DNA of 64,000 nt from Azorhizobium sp965227945 (GCA_965227945.1 CBDDGQ010000005.1:1-64000); one strand, 5' to 3'. Numbered from the stretch's first letter, positions 27,709 to 37,027 are shown. Numbers and translations: made by a program. Notes: generated by a model from the sequence alone, not told the origin.

Positions 27709-29118
27709 ATGCTTATGCAGGCACCGCCGCGCGCGGGCGCGGGCGGTCGGGAGACCGTGTCCGCCGTCGCCGCGGTCGATCAGCAGGCGGACATCAGCGC
27801 CCGGATCGAACGTCTTCCCATCACCCGCCGCGTCTTCTGGACCCGGAACATCATCGGCGCCGCGACCTTCTTCGATGGCTATACGGTCATCGCCATCGCT
27901 TATGCCATGCCGGTTCTGGTGCGCGAGTGGGGGCTGAAGCCCGAGCAGACCGGGCTGATCCTGTCCATGGGCTATTTCGGCCAGCTCATCGGCGCGGTGT
28001 TCTTCGGCTGGCTCGCCGAGCGCATCGGCCGCCTCAGCGTGCTGCTGTTCACCATTCTCCTGTTCGTGAGCATGGATGTCGCCTGCCTGTTCGCCTGGGG
28101 CGCGGCCTCGATGATGGCCTTCCGCTTCATCCAGGGCATCGGCACCGGCGGCGAGGTGCCGGTGGCCAGCGCCTATATCAACGAATACATCGGCTCCAAG
28201 GGGCGGGGGCGTTTCTTCCTGCTCTATGAGGTGATGTTCCTGTTCGGCCTCGTGGGCGCCGGCCTGATCGCCCGCGCCCTGGTGCCGGTCTATGGCTGGC
28301 AGGCCATGTTCATCGTCGGGCTGGTGCCGGCGGCGATCCTCATTCCGCTACGCTTCTTCATGAAGGAATCGCCCCGCTGGCTGGCCGCCAACGGGCGCTA
28401 TGCGGAGGCCGACAAGATCGTCTCCGACCTGGAGCGCAGTGCCATCGCCCACGGCCAGACCTTGCCGGAGCCGATCCTCATCCCGGTGCAGGCGAAAGTG
28501 CAGTCCGGCTGGCGGGAGCTGTTCTCCGGCATTTATCGCCGGCGCACGCTGACCATCTGGGCCATGTGGTTCTGCTCCTATCTGGTGGCCAACGGCATGA
28601 TCGCCTGGCTGCCCACCCTCTACCGGCAGACCTTCAACCTGCCGCTGGAAACGGCGCTGCTCTACAGCCTCCTGACCTCGGTGGCCGGCGTGGTGGCCTC
28701 CGTCGCCTGCGCTTTGCTGATCGACAAGGTGGGCCGAAAGCGCTGGTACACCATGGCGTTTCTGGCCGCGCCGCTGCCGCTGCTGGTGCTGGCCGTGCGG
28801 GGCGCCACCTCGCCCGTGGAGGTGCTGGTCCTGGCGGGTCTGGCCTATGCCATCGTGCAGACCATCACCTTCTCGCTCTATCTGTATTCGGCGGAACTCT
28901 ATCCCACCCGCCTGCGGGCGCTGGGTACCGGGCTCGGCAGCGCCTGGCTGCGGCTTGGCTCGTCCGCCGGTCCCATCGTGGTGGGCACGATCATGGGGGC
29001 GGCCGGCATCCAATATGTGTTTGCCGCCTTCGCCGGGGTGCTGGTGGTCGGCGGCCTCGTCACCGTGGCGTTCGCCATCGAGACCAAGGGCCGGGTTCTG
29101 GAGGAACTCTCCCCCTAG
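27709..29118 (+). CDS. MFS transporter, sugar/organic acid type
   Basis: A 469-residue permease with 12 predicted helices. The motifs are GWLAERIGR between helices 2 and 3, ESPRWLAANGRY after helix 6 and DKVGRKRWY between helices 8 and 9, as in the sugar transporter branch of the MFS. The ATG at 27709 has GGAGG eight bases upstream; the frame is open further upstream but without family similarity. It probably imports the substrate of the DapA-family enzyme 150 bases upstream, under the divergent LacI regulator. Confidence 0.9.
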   Translation: MLMQAPPRAGAGGRETVSAVAAVDQQADISARIERLPITRRVFWTRNIIGAATFFDGYTVIAIAYAMPVLVREWGLKPEQTGLILSMGYFGQLIGAVFFGWLAERIGRLSVLLFTILLFVSMDVACLFAWGAASMMAFRFIQGIGTGGEVPVASAYINEYIGSKGRGRFFLLYEVMFLFGLVGAGLIARALVPVYGWQAMFIVGLVPAAILIPLRFFMKESPRWLAANGRYAEADKIVSDLERSAIAHGQTLPEPILIPVQAKVQSGWRELFSGIYRRRTLTIWAMWFCSYLVANGMIAWLPTLYRQTFNLPLETALLYSLLTSVAGVVASVACALLIDKVGRKRWYTMAFLAAPLPLLVLAVRGATSPVEVLVLAGLAYAIVQTITFSLYLYSAELYPTRLRALGTGLGSAWLRLGSSAGPIVVGTIMGAAGIQYVFAAFAGVLVVGGLVTVAFAIETKGRVLEELSP

Positions 29119-29305
29119 CGCAGGCCGACGCCAAGACCAGGGACGCCGCCGGTCGCTCTCGCGGCCGGCGGCGACCTGCTACGGGCCCTGGCGCGGCTGG
29201 CGCAGGGCCAGCGGCTGGCGGGCCGGCATCTTCACCAACTTCACCGGCTGTCGCCCGCGCCGATCCGCTTGCTCTATGATGGGCGGCGGCCAGGAGAGCG
29301 TTGCG

Positions 29306-30025
29306 ATGTCGGGGAACGTGCCCAGAAGTCCCTTTACGTGGTGTCCCGATTGCGCGGGCAAGGGCGTTATCGCCGATGCCACCGGCCGCCTGATCCCCTG
29401 CGCCCACTGCGGCGGGCAGGGGCGCCTGAAGGTGCCGGGCGAGACCGCCACACGGGTGCGGCGCCCGCGCACCGCCGCAGCTGCCGGAACCGCTCCGAAG
29501 GCCGCCGCCGTCGCCCGTCACACCCCGCGTGCGCGGACCGCAGGCGCCGCCGAGCCGGCTGCCGCCGCACCGTCCGCCCCGCTTCCGGCGACGGCCCCCC
29601 GACCGACGCCGCACGAATACTTCATGGGCTTTGCCCGCCATGCGGCCACCCGCTCCAAGGACACCACCAAGGTGGGCGCGGCGCTGGTGGGGCCGCAGGG
29701 CGAAGTGCGCCTGACCGGCTATAACGGCCCACCCATGGGGGTGAAGGACACGCCGGACCGCTTCGAGCGGCCGCGCAAATATCTGTTCTCGAGCCATGCG
29801 GAGCAGAATGTCATCGCCTTTGCCGCCCGCCAGGGCATCCGCACCGCCGATTGCACGCTCTATGTCACCCACCATCCCTGCTCCTCCTGTGCGCGCAGCA
29901 TCATCCAGGCGGGCATCGTGGCCGTGATGGTGGGCGGCCACGGCTTCGAGGGCGAGTGGAGCGAAGAGATCGCGGCGGCGCGGTTGATGTTCGCCGATGC
30001 CGGGGTCGAGGTGCGCGAGGACTGA
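29306..30025 (+). CDS. DnaJ-type zinc motif fused to a deoxycytidylate deaminase-like domain
   Basis: A 239-residue fusion. The N-terminal 45 residues carry two CxxCxGxG motifs, CPDCAGKG (C13, C16) and CAHCGGQG (C32, C35), like the DnaJ zinc finger. An Ala/Pro/Arg-rich linker runs to about residue 105. The C-terminal domain is a dCMP deaminase-type fold with zinc ligands H164 (HAE, catalytic Glu166), C192 and C195 (PCSSC). The start follows AGGAG. It is preceded by the MFS gene on the same strand with a 187-base gap. Substrate could be dCMP or a modified nucleotide; the zinc-finger part suggests binding to a nucleic acid or protein. Confidence 0.85.
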   Translation: MSGNVPRSPFTWCPDCAGKGVIADATGRLIPCAHCGGQGRLKVPGETATRVRRPRTAAAAGTAPKAAAVARHTPRARTAGAAEPAAAAPSAPLPATAPRPTPHEYFMGFARHAATRSKDTTKVGAALVGPQGEVRLTGYNGPPMGVKDTPDRFERPRKYLFSSHAEQNVIAFAARQGIRTADCTLYVTHHPCSSCARSIIQAGIVAVMVGGHGFEGEWSEEIAAARLMFADAGVEVRED

Positions 30026-30348
30026 CCCTCCGCTGTCCGAAGGGTAATCTCTGCGCAAGCTATGCAGGCTAGAGTTGAAGTCGGGGCTCGTTTCCCGCGG
30101 GTCCCCGGAGACCGCCGCCATGCTCGATCTTGATCCAGAGCCATTGATCGGAACCTTGGGCGAATAGTTGGTGCTGCCGGCACAGAGCGCGCCACCGTGC
30201 GCGTGCCACCGCGCTGCGTCACCAAACGCGGGCGCGCAGTCGGTTGCGCCGCCGTGTCGGTTGTGGGCGGGGCCACCTCTCCCCCGGGTTGCTCGGCTTC
30301 CGCCAATTTGATACCACGCTATGAGGGTACCAAGGTGGGGTGGGCGCC
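30026..30348. other. Intergenic region upstream of the autotransporter
   Basis: About 320 bases with no convincing gene. It should contain the promoter of the autotransporter gene. I see no clear palindrome. Confidence 0.4.
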
Positions 30349-33300
30349 ATGGGTGCAAGGGGGGCGTCCCGCGCGACGGACGCAACGGATTTCCGTGTCA
30401 TCGACCGCCGGGGTGCGGCCGTGCTGCTGGGGCTGAGCGCATTGCTCGCTCCGGCCCTCGGCATGGCGCAGACCAGCCCCAGCTGGTCGATGTATTCCAA
30501 CTATTCCACCTCCTACTCCATTCCCTATGCCAATACGCCGGTGTTCAACGGCACCGGGCAAGGGTCGCAATTGTTCGTGGCGGTGACCGTCAACGGCAAT
30601 CCCACCACCGTCCAGGTGGATACCGGATCGCAGGGGATGGTGATCCCGCAGTCGGTTTTGGGCTATCTTCCCGCAGGAACCCAAGGATACATCACCTATT
30701 CTTCCAGCGGCAATTCTGCATCCGGCGTCTGGACGACCCTGACGGTCAGCTTTCCCGGCAGCACCAACGGCCAGGGCCAGGTGGCCACGGCCGCCAATAT
30801 CCCGGTGTTCGTCGAGACCTCGGCCAATGGCCAGTCCTGCGTGAACGCGAACAACAGCTGCTACTACATGATGGGCGTGGGGTACGGGCGCCCGGATAAC
30901 CAGTGGGTCGGGTACCCCTCGCCGCAGGCCGGCAATCCGCTCCTCAACCTGCAGGGCATGGCGGACCAGACGGTGCGGGCCGGCTATATCATCACCCCGA
31001 CGGGGATTCAGGCGGGGCTGACCAGCGCGAATGCGGGCTCGGGTTACGCGTTCATCCAGCTGCAGCCGAGCACGGACGCGGCCGGTTACTTCAATTGGGC
31101 GACGCCGCCGGGGACCTTCGTGGTGACGTCCGGAAACACCACCACCACAACCCCGCAGCCGGTGCTGGTGGACACCGGCATCACCTATCTGTGGGCCAAT
31201 CTGGGCAATCTGCAGACGGTGAATTGCACCTATGCGAAACTGTCGGGCTATCAATGCGCACCCGGCGGAACCAACATCAGCGTCTATCTGGGGGCCGGGA
31301 GCTATATCGGCTATTCCTACCAGGTGGATGGCACCGGCAATAATGACGCCGCGCCCGCCGCGACGCGGGCGGACGGCGGGTCGCTCAACACCGGCATCTC
31401 GCCGCTGGCGCAATTCAATCTGCTGTACGATTCCGTGGCCGGTTTCGCCGGTTACATGGCGACCACGCCGGGCACCGCAGGCACCGTCTTCACGCCCTAT
31501 TTGTTCACGCAGGGGGCGCTGAACCTGCCGACCAATTTCGTCACCAATCTGCCGGTCTATGTGATGGCCGCCACCGCCATTTCGGAAGCGGGCAATGCCA
31601 CCCTGACCAGCCCGGTGACCGGGGTCGGGGCGCTCACCTTCAACGGGCCTGGCACCCTGGCCTTCAACAGCACCGTCACGCTGCCCGCCGGGCTGACGGT
31701 GGCCGGTGGCAGCGCCAGCTTCCTCAACGATGTGAAGGCTCCGCTCGCCGTTTCCGCCGGCGCCAGCGCCACCAATTGGGCGACCCTCACCGGGACGCTC
31801 GCCAATGCCGGCCTGTTCTTGAACAACGGCACAGTCAAGGGCGCCGTCACCAACAGCGGCACGCTGATCAGCATTTCCGCCATCAGTGGGGATGTCGCCA
31901 ATAGCGGCAGCCTCACCAACCTGGGCACCGTCACCGGACGGGTGAACAATGCCGGCCAGTTCCTCAACAATGGGCAGGTGGTCGGCAATGTGGTGAGTTC
32001 CGGCACGCTGGCCGGCACCGGCAGCATCATCGGCAATCTCACGGTCAGCGGCGTGGTCGCCCCCGGCCAGTCCATCGGCCAGGTATCGGTGGCGGGGAAT
32101 GTGGTCCTGAAGCCGGGTTCGGTCTATCAGGCCGAGCTGGGCGCCCCCGGCGTCAGTGACCGGATCGTCGCCACCGGATCCATCCTGCTGGACAACGCCA
32201 CCGTGAGCGTGACGCCCTACGCCGGCTTCCAGCCCGTCTTCGGCAGCTATCAGGTGCTGTCGGCGGCGGGCGGTGTGACCGGCACGTTTCAGGTCTCAAC
32301 GCCGGCCTTTGGAACGCTGGCCGCGACCTATCCCTTCCTCGCCACCACCGTCACCGGCACCCCCGCCGGGCTGACCCTGAATGTGGGGCGCAGTGCGGTG
32401 CCGTTCGCGGCAGCCGGCGTCACCGCCAATGAGCGGGCCACCGGCGGCGGCCTCGACAGCCTCCCGGCGCAGAGCGCCGTGCCCACCGCTCTGCTCGGCT
32501 TCAATGCACCCACCGCCGCTGCCGCTTATGACCTGCTGTCCGGCGAGGCCTATGCCAGCGCCCAGAGCGTGCTGCTGGATCAGGCCTTCTATGTGCGCGA
32601 GGGCGTGCTCGGGCGCCTGCGCCAGGTCTTTGACGCGCCGGGCGCCGGCGGGGTGGGCGCGGCCCAGACCGCGCCGCTGCTGCCCGGTCTGCCGCTGACG
32701 CTGTGGGCGGAAGCCTATGGCGGCTGGGGGCAGGCGAACGGAAATGGCAATGCGGCCGGCGACAGCCGCTCCATCGGCGGCTTCCTGATCGGCCTCGATG
32801 CGCCGCTCTCCAACGACTGGCAGGCGGGCCTTGCCGCCGGCTTCAGCCAGAGCACCTTCGATGTCACCGCCCGCGACTCCAGCGGCAGCAGCGACAATTA
32901 TGACGTGGCCGTCTATGCCGGCGGCCGGCTGGCGGCGATGGGGCCGGGCACATTCATGCTGCGGCTGGGCGGCGCCTATGCCTGGCACGATCTGTCCATG
33001 AGCCGCACCGTGGCCTTCGGCGGCCTGAACGAAATCCTGTCCTCGGGCTATGCCGGCGCCACCGCACAGGCCTTCGGCGAGCTGGGCTATGCGCTGGATC
33101 TCGGCCCGACCCCTGTGGGATCGGCGCGCCTGGAGCCGTTTGCCGGCCTGTCCTACACTCGCGTCTCCACCGACGGCCTCACCGAGACCGGCGGCCCGGC
33201 GGCGCTGTCCATCGCTGCGGGCGCCCTGGACTCCACGGCGACGCAACTGGGGGTGCGCGGGTCCCTCCTGCTGCCCACGGGACCCGGCGGCACGCCGCTG

Positions 33301-33552
33301 GACCTGCACGGTCTGCTGGGGTGGCAGCATGGCTTCGGCTCGGGCCTGCCGGTGGTGTCCGCCAGCTTTGCCTCTGGCAGCGCGCCGTTTGCCGTGGCCG
33401 GGGCGCCGATCGCCGCCGACAGCCTGCTGGTGGGCGTCGGCATCGACGCCATCGCCGGCCCGCGCTTTCGCCTTGGCCTGTCCTATCTGGGGCAGATCGC
33501 CGCCAACACCCAGGACAATGCCCTCAAGGGCACGCTGGCGGTGCGGTTCTGA
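30349..33552 (+). CDS. Autotransporter with a pepsin-like aspartic protease N-terminal domain
   Basis: A 1067-residue secreted protein. The N-terminus carries an extended signal peptide (RRGAAVLLGLSALLAPALGMA, cleavage near residue 38). Residues about 60-385 look like a two-lobed aspartic protease. VDTGSQGMVI holds Asp91 and VDTGITYLWA holds Asp275, 184 residues apart (183 in pepsin). ITYSSSGNSASG resembles the pepsin flap, with Tyr117 as the flap Tyr. MMGVGYG (about 174-180) and LNTGISPLAQFNLLYD (about 346) match the conserved hydrophobic-Gly turns. Residues about 400-640 are short Asn/Gly repeats (SGTL, NNG), like a beta-helix stalk. The last 280 residues are a beta-barrel ending in Phe (TLAVRF). 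I use the ATG at 30349; a GTG at 30340 is also possible. No catalytic activity is proven. Confidence 0.82.
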   Translation: MGARGASRATDATDFRVIDRRGAAVLLGLSALLAPALGMAQTSPSWSMYSNYSTSYSIPYANTPVFNGTGQGSQLFVAVTVNGNPTTVQVDTGSQGMVIPQSVLGYLPAGTQGYITYSSSGNSASGVWTTLTVSFPGSTNGQGQVATAANIPVFVETSANGQSCVNANNSCYYMMGVGYGRPDNQWVGYPSPQAGNPLLNLQGMADQTVRAGYIITPTGIQAGLTSANAGSGYAFIQLQPSTDAAGYFNWATPPGTFVVTSGNTTTTTPQPVLVDTGITYLWANLGNLQTVNCTYAKLSGYQCAPGGTNISVYLGAGSYIGYSYQVDGTGNNDAAPAATRADGGSLNTGISPLAQFNLLYDSVAGFAGYMATTPGTAGTVFTPYLFTQGALNLPTNFVTNLPVYVMAATAISEAGNATLTSPVTGVGALTFNGPGTLAFNSTVTLPAGLTVAGGSASFLNDVKAPLAVSAGASATNWATLTGTLANAGLFLNNGTVKGAVTNSGTLISISAISGDVANSGSLTNLGTVTGRVNNAGQFLNNGQVVGNVVSSGTLAGTGSIIGNLTVSGVVAPGQSIGQVSVAGNVVLKPGSVYQAELGAPGVSDRIVATGSILLDNATVSVTPYAGFQPVFGSYQVLSAAGGVTGTFQVSTPAFGTLAATYPFLATTVTGTPAGLTLNVGRSAVPFAAAGVTANERATGGGLDSLPAQSAVPTALLGFNAPTAAAAYDLLSGEAYASAQSVLLDQAFYVREGVLGRLRQVFDAPGAGGVGAAQTAPLLPGLPLTLWAEAYGGWGQANGNGNAAGDSRSIGGFLIGLDAPLSNDWQAGLAAGFSQSTFDVTARDSSGSSDNYDVAVYAGGRLAAMGPGTFMLRLGGAYAWHDLSMSRTVAFGGLNEILSSGYAGATAQAFGELGYALDLGPTPVGSARLEPFAGLSYTRVSTDGLTETGGPAALSIAAGALDSTATQLGVRGSLLLPTGPGGTPLDLHGLLGWQHGFGSGLPVVSASFASGSAPFAVAGAPIAADSLLVGVGIDAIAGPRFRLGLSYLGQIAANTQDNALKGTLAVRF

Positions 33553-33571
33553 GGCCGCTTTGCCGGGCTGC

Positions 33572-33835
33572 TTACTTGCGGACCACCTTGATGTCGTAGC
33601 GGATGGTGGCCTCCCGGCCGCCCAGATCGATCACCACGTTCCATTGGCCCCGCCCCGGCGCGGCGAAGCGGGTGGGGAATTTGGTGAAGTGGCCGCCGTG
33701 ATATTTGAAGCCCTCGCCGCGGCGATAGGCGCCGTAATCGGCATTGCTCATCAGCATGACATTGCACTGGTGCGAGCAATTCACCACCAGCACGTCCCCC
33801 TCCTGCAATTCTTCGCTGGCATGAATATGCGACAT
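33572..33835 (-). CDS. DUF1883 domain protein
   Basis: An 87-residue protein with the DUF1883 pattern: GDVLVVNCSHQCNVMLMSNADYGAYRRGE near the start, GGHFTKFPTRFAAP in the middle and WNVVIDLGG later. It is predicted to be a small beta-rich cytoplasmic protein of unknown function. I start it at the ATG giving MSHIHASEEL. A GTG further upstream would add nine residues. It is convergent with the autotransporter gene, 19 bases apart. Confidence 0.8.
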   Translation of the reverse strand: MSHIHASEELQEGDVLVVNCSHQCNVMLMSNADYGAYRRGEGFKYHGGHFTKFPTRFAAPGRGQWNVVIDLGGREATIRYDIKVVRK

Positions 33836-33990
33836 GGCCGGCCCCCCCGTGACCCCTAACACGTTACAATTGCGTGATTGCGGCCCCGTGTCGAGAGGGG
33901 GCCCGGCAGCGGCCGGCGCGGCCCGCCGGGACGGGTGCGCCGCCCTGGCTTTGCTGTAGGATGCCGGCCTTGCCGCCTGGAGGGTTCGCC

Positions 33991-35076
33991 ATGGCCGACT
34001 GGCCCGATCGCCGCATTCTGGATCTGTTTGGGATCTCCGTCCCCATCCTGCTGGGGCCGCTGGCCGGCGTGGGCACCCCGGAACTGGCCATCGCCGTGAG
34101 CGAAGCCGGCGGGCTGGGCGCGCTGCCGTCGGCGCTGCTGAGCGAGGCGCAATTGCGCGCCGCCCTGGACCAGATCCGCGCCGCCACTGACCGGCCGATC
34201 AATATCAACTTCTTCTGCCACCACCCCCCGCCGGACGACCCGGTGCGGGCGATGGCCTGGCGCACCCGGCTGGCGCCCTATGCGGTGGAGCTGGGGCTCG
34301 ACCCGCAGGTGACGCCCCCGGCCGGCGGACGGGCGCCGTTCGATGCCGCCTTGTGCGCGGTGGTGGAGGCCTATCGGCCGGAGGTGGTGAGCTTCCATTT
34401 CGGCCTGCCGGCGCCGGACCTGCTGGCGCGGGTACGGGCCACCGGCGCCAAGATCATCGGCTGCGCCACCACGGTGGCGGAGGCCCGCTGGCTGGAGGCG
34501 CATGGCTGCCACGCGGTGATCGCCATGGGCCTGGAAGCGGGCGGCCATCGCGGCACCTTCCTGGCGCCCGAACCGGTGGCTGCGGTGGCCACCCAGGTGG
34601 GGACCTTTGCGCTTCTACCTCAGGTTGTGGATGCGGTCTCGATACCGGTGATCGCCGCCGGCGGGGTGGCGGATGCCCGCGGCATTGTCGCCGCCTTTGC
34701 GCTCGGCGCCGCGGCGGTGCAGATCGGCACCGCCTACATGTTCAGCCCGGAGGCCAAGGTGGCCCCGGTGCATCGGGCGGCGCTGGCGGTGGCGCAGGAT
34801 GACAATACGGCGGTGACCACTCTGTTCACCGGCCGGCCGGCGCGCGGGGTGATGAACCGGCTGATGCGGGATCTCGGCCCGCTCTCTCCCGATGCGCCGG
34901 CCTTTCCCTTGGCCGGCGGGGCGCTGGCGCCGCTGCGGGCGCAGGCGGAAGCGGCCGGCGCCGACGACTTCACCAATCTGTGGGCCGGCCAGGCGGCGCG
35001 TCTGGCGGTGTCGCTGCCGGCGGGCGAGCTCACCCGGACGCTGGCGTCAGAGGCACTGGCCAAGCTGGCACGCTAG
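33991..35076 (+). CDS. Nitronate monooxygenase-like flavoprotein
   Basis: A 361-residue FMN-dependent TIM-barrel protein. It shows PILLGPLAGVGTPELAIAVSEAGGLGAL near the start, GLEAGGHRG (phosphate-binding and catalytic-His loop) near residue 182, and AAGGVADARGIVAAFALGAAAVQIGTAYM. These are the class I nitronate monooxygenase signatures. The enzyme oxidises propionate-3-nitronate and other alkyl nitronates. The ATG follows GGAGGG. It appears to be a single-gene unit. Confidence 0.9.
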   Translation: MADWPDRRILDLFGISVPILLGPLAGVGTPELAIAVSEAGGLGALPSALLSEAQLRAALDQIRAATDRPININFFCHHPPPDDPVRAMAWRTRLAPYAVELGLDPQVTPPAGGRAPFDAALCAVVEAYRPEVVSFHFGLPAPDLLARVRATGAKIIGCATTVAEARWLEAHGCHAVIAMGLEAGGHRGTFLAPEPVAAVATQVGTFALLPQVVDAVSIPVIAAGGVADARGIVAAFALGAAAVQIGTAYMFSPEAKVAPVHRAALAVAQDDNTAVTTLFTGRPARGVMNRLMRDLGPLSPDAPAFPLAGGALAPLRAQAEAAGADDFTNLWAGQAARLAVSLPAGELTRTLASEALAKLAR

Positions 35077-35330
35077 GGACGTAGCCGTTCGGCGGAATGC
35101 CTGCCGCCGCCGACGGTCGGGTCCCGTGCGTTCACGGGAAAATACAACCCTAGATAAAAGTTAAAAATATGAACACGCCTTAGTTGCATACGTCGGGTGT
35201 GGTGATAGGCTCCTCATGTCGGCAGCGCCGGTCCGCCGCCTCAGGGCATCGGCGTCCCCGGCGGGGGCCGTCTTATGCGGCAGGCCACGAGGCTGGGCAT
35301 GCCCGTCCAAACCCGATCCGGAGGAGCGCC

Positions 35331-35858
35331 ATGGATCCATATCTCGGCGAGATCAAGCTGGTTCCCTACTTCCGAATCCCCGCCGGCTGGTTCGAGTGCG
35401 ACGGGCGCATACTGAAAATCAATCAGCACCAGGCGCTCTTTTCAGTACTCGGAAATAAACACGGCGGCGACGGGCGCATCGACTTCGCCATTCCCGACCT
35501 GCGTGGCCGGGTGCCGGTGCACCGGACGGTCAAGGGCAACGTCGGCCCCCGCGGCGGTGCCGAGAATGTCATGCTCAATTTCACAAATATTCCGACGCAT
35601 ACGCATGAATTTAGAGTGTCGACACAACAAGCAACCGAGACGCCGGTGGCGGGAAACTGGTATGCCGCTGTTATTCCTGAGCCTCCGACGACCGGAAACT
35701 TCTATGTGGTGCCGCGAGGTGATCTGGTCGACACCGTGATGCTTGATCCGGGAAGTCTCAAGGAAACGGGGGCAAGCGTCGCCCATACCAATATGCAGCC
35801 CTATCTGGTTTTGACCTACATCATGGCCTGGCGCGGGATCTATCCGTCGCGGACGTGA
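35331..35858 (+). CDS. Phage tail collar domain protein 1
   Basis: A 175-residue member of the tail collar/microcystin-dependent protein (MdpB) type. Hallmarks are YLGEIKLVPYFRIPAGWFECDG at the start, GGDGRIDFAIPDLRGRVPVH, THTHEF in the middle, and NMQPYLVLTYIMAWRGIYPS at the end. The ATG follows GGAGG. It is the first of three such genes, with only an AT-rich promoter-like stretch upstream and no other phage genes nearby. Its role is unknown. Confidence 0.88.
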   Translation: MDPYLGEIKLVPYFRIPAGWFECDGRILKINQHQALFSVLGNKHGGDGRIDFAIPDLRGRVPVHRTVKGNVGPRGGAENVMLNFTNIPTHTHEFRVSTQQATETPVAGNWYAAVIPEPPTTGNFYVVPRGDLVDTVMLDPGSLKETGASVAHTNMQPYLVLTYIMAWRGIYPSRT

Positions 35859-35882
35859 CATTTCGAAACGCAGGAGAGTGAG

Positions 35883-36416
35883 ATGTCGGACTATTTTGTT
35901 GGCGAGATCCGCATTTTCGCTGGCGACTATGCCCCGGAACACTGGAGGTTGTGCAATGGCGAGGTGCTGAACGTTGCGGACCACGAGGTTCTTTTCGCAT
36001 TGATCGGAGGTCTGTTCGGCGGCGACGGGGTAAAGACCTTCGCGCTGCCCAACCTCTGCGGCCGCCTGCCCATCGGGAAGAACACGGGAACGTCCGGAAC
36101 GCGCTATGACGTGGCGGCCGTCGGCGGCGATAATTCTGTCATTCTCCTGGAGAGTAATCTTCCTAAACATACCCATGGGCTGTTGGCCAGCACCAGTACG
36201 GCGACCAGCCTTGTGCCGGGCCCCACGATGATGTGTGGGACGACGGAGCCCGGTATCCATGCTTATAACGATCTGTCCACCGGATCCGGTGACGCGTTGT
36301 TTTCGCCGCTTGCCATCAGCAAGGAGGGGGACTCCCAATCCCATGAAAACATCATGCCGTGCATGGGGCTGACTTACATCATCGCCATGGACGGCATCTT
36401 CCCAGACTTTGACTGA
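35883..36416 (+). CDS. Phage tail collar domain protein 2
   Basis: A 177-residue paralogue of the preceding protein. It has YFVGEIRIFAGDYAPEHWRLCNG, GGDGVKTFALPNLCGRLPIGKN, LPKHTHGL and MPCMGLTYIIAMDGIFPDFD. It starts 24 bases after gene 1 with GGAGAG before the ATG. The central segment after HTH is different from gene 1, so the three copies are old duplicates. Confidence 0.88.
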   Translation: MSDYFVGEIRIFAGDYAPEHWRLCNGEVLNVADHEVLFALIGGLFGGDGVKTFALPNLCGRLPIGKNTGTSGTRYDVAAVGGDNSVILLESNLPKHTHGLLASTSTATSLVPGPTMMCGTTEPGIHAYNDLSTGSGDALFSPLAISKEGDSQSHENIMPCMGLTYIIAMDGIFPDFD

Positions 36417-36454
36417 TCAATCCGAAATACATCTGTTGCCGGAGGACGCGCCCC

Positions 36455-37027
36455 ATGGAAGGATTTGTCGGTGAAATCAGACTTTTTGGCTTTGATTATA
36501 CGCCGGAGGAATGGTTGCCCTGCGACGGTCGTTCCCTCTCCGTAAGAGAATACCCACTGCTGTTTACGGTGATCAGCACGCGTTACGGTGGTGACGATGT
36601 AACCTTCAAGCTCCCGGACCTGCGCGGTCCCGATATCTCCACGGGCTCGGCCGGGCTTGCGGCGGTCGGCACCGGCCAAACGCCCGGCGGCCCGACGCGC
36701 GAGCTCGGGAAAGTCTACGGCCAGCCGGTCGTGTACCTGCGCATGGCGGAGATTCCCGCCCACACCCACCAGTTGATCCGGCCAGGCGGCAGCAAGCCCT
36801 ACTTAAAAAAAACCAGCTACCCCACCAACAGGAGCGCGCTTGGTACGCTGGCGCAGGCAGACAACACCACGCTCCACGCTTTGACCCATAAGGACACGCC
36901 GAATTCCAAGCTGATCTCATCCGCGGTGACTTCCGTCGGGCAAGGCGGGCCGCACGAGAACCGCCAGCCCTATCAGGTGGTGACCTTCGCCATATGCGTC
37001 AGCGGCGTCTGGCCCTCTCGCCAATGA
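36455..37027 (+). CDS. Phage tail collar domain protein 3
   Basis: A 190-residue third paralogue with FVGEIRLFGFDYTPEEWLPCDG, GGDDVTFKLPDLRGP, IPAHTHQL and NRQPYQVVTFAICVSGVWPS. It begins 38 bases after gene 2 and its last bases overlap the start of the acetyltransferase gene as ATGA. The whole set therefore looks like one transcript. Confidence 0.88.
   Translation: MEGFVGEIRLFGFDYTPEEWLPCDGRSLSVREYPLLFTVISTRYGGDDVTFKLPDLRGPDISTGSAGLAAVGTGQTPGGPTRELGKVYGQPVVYLRMAEIPAHTHQLIRPGGSKPYLKKTSYPTNRSALGTLAQADNTTLHALTHKDTPNSKLISSAVTSVGQGGPHENRQPYQVVTFAICVSGVWPSRQ

Noticed and set aside
35331..37027. A prophage remnant
   Set aside because: Only tail-collar domain genes are present, with no capsid, portal, integrase or lysis genes, so I describe them as a separate operon.
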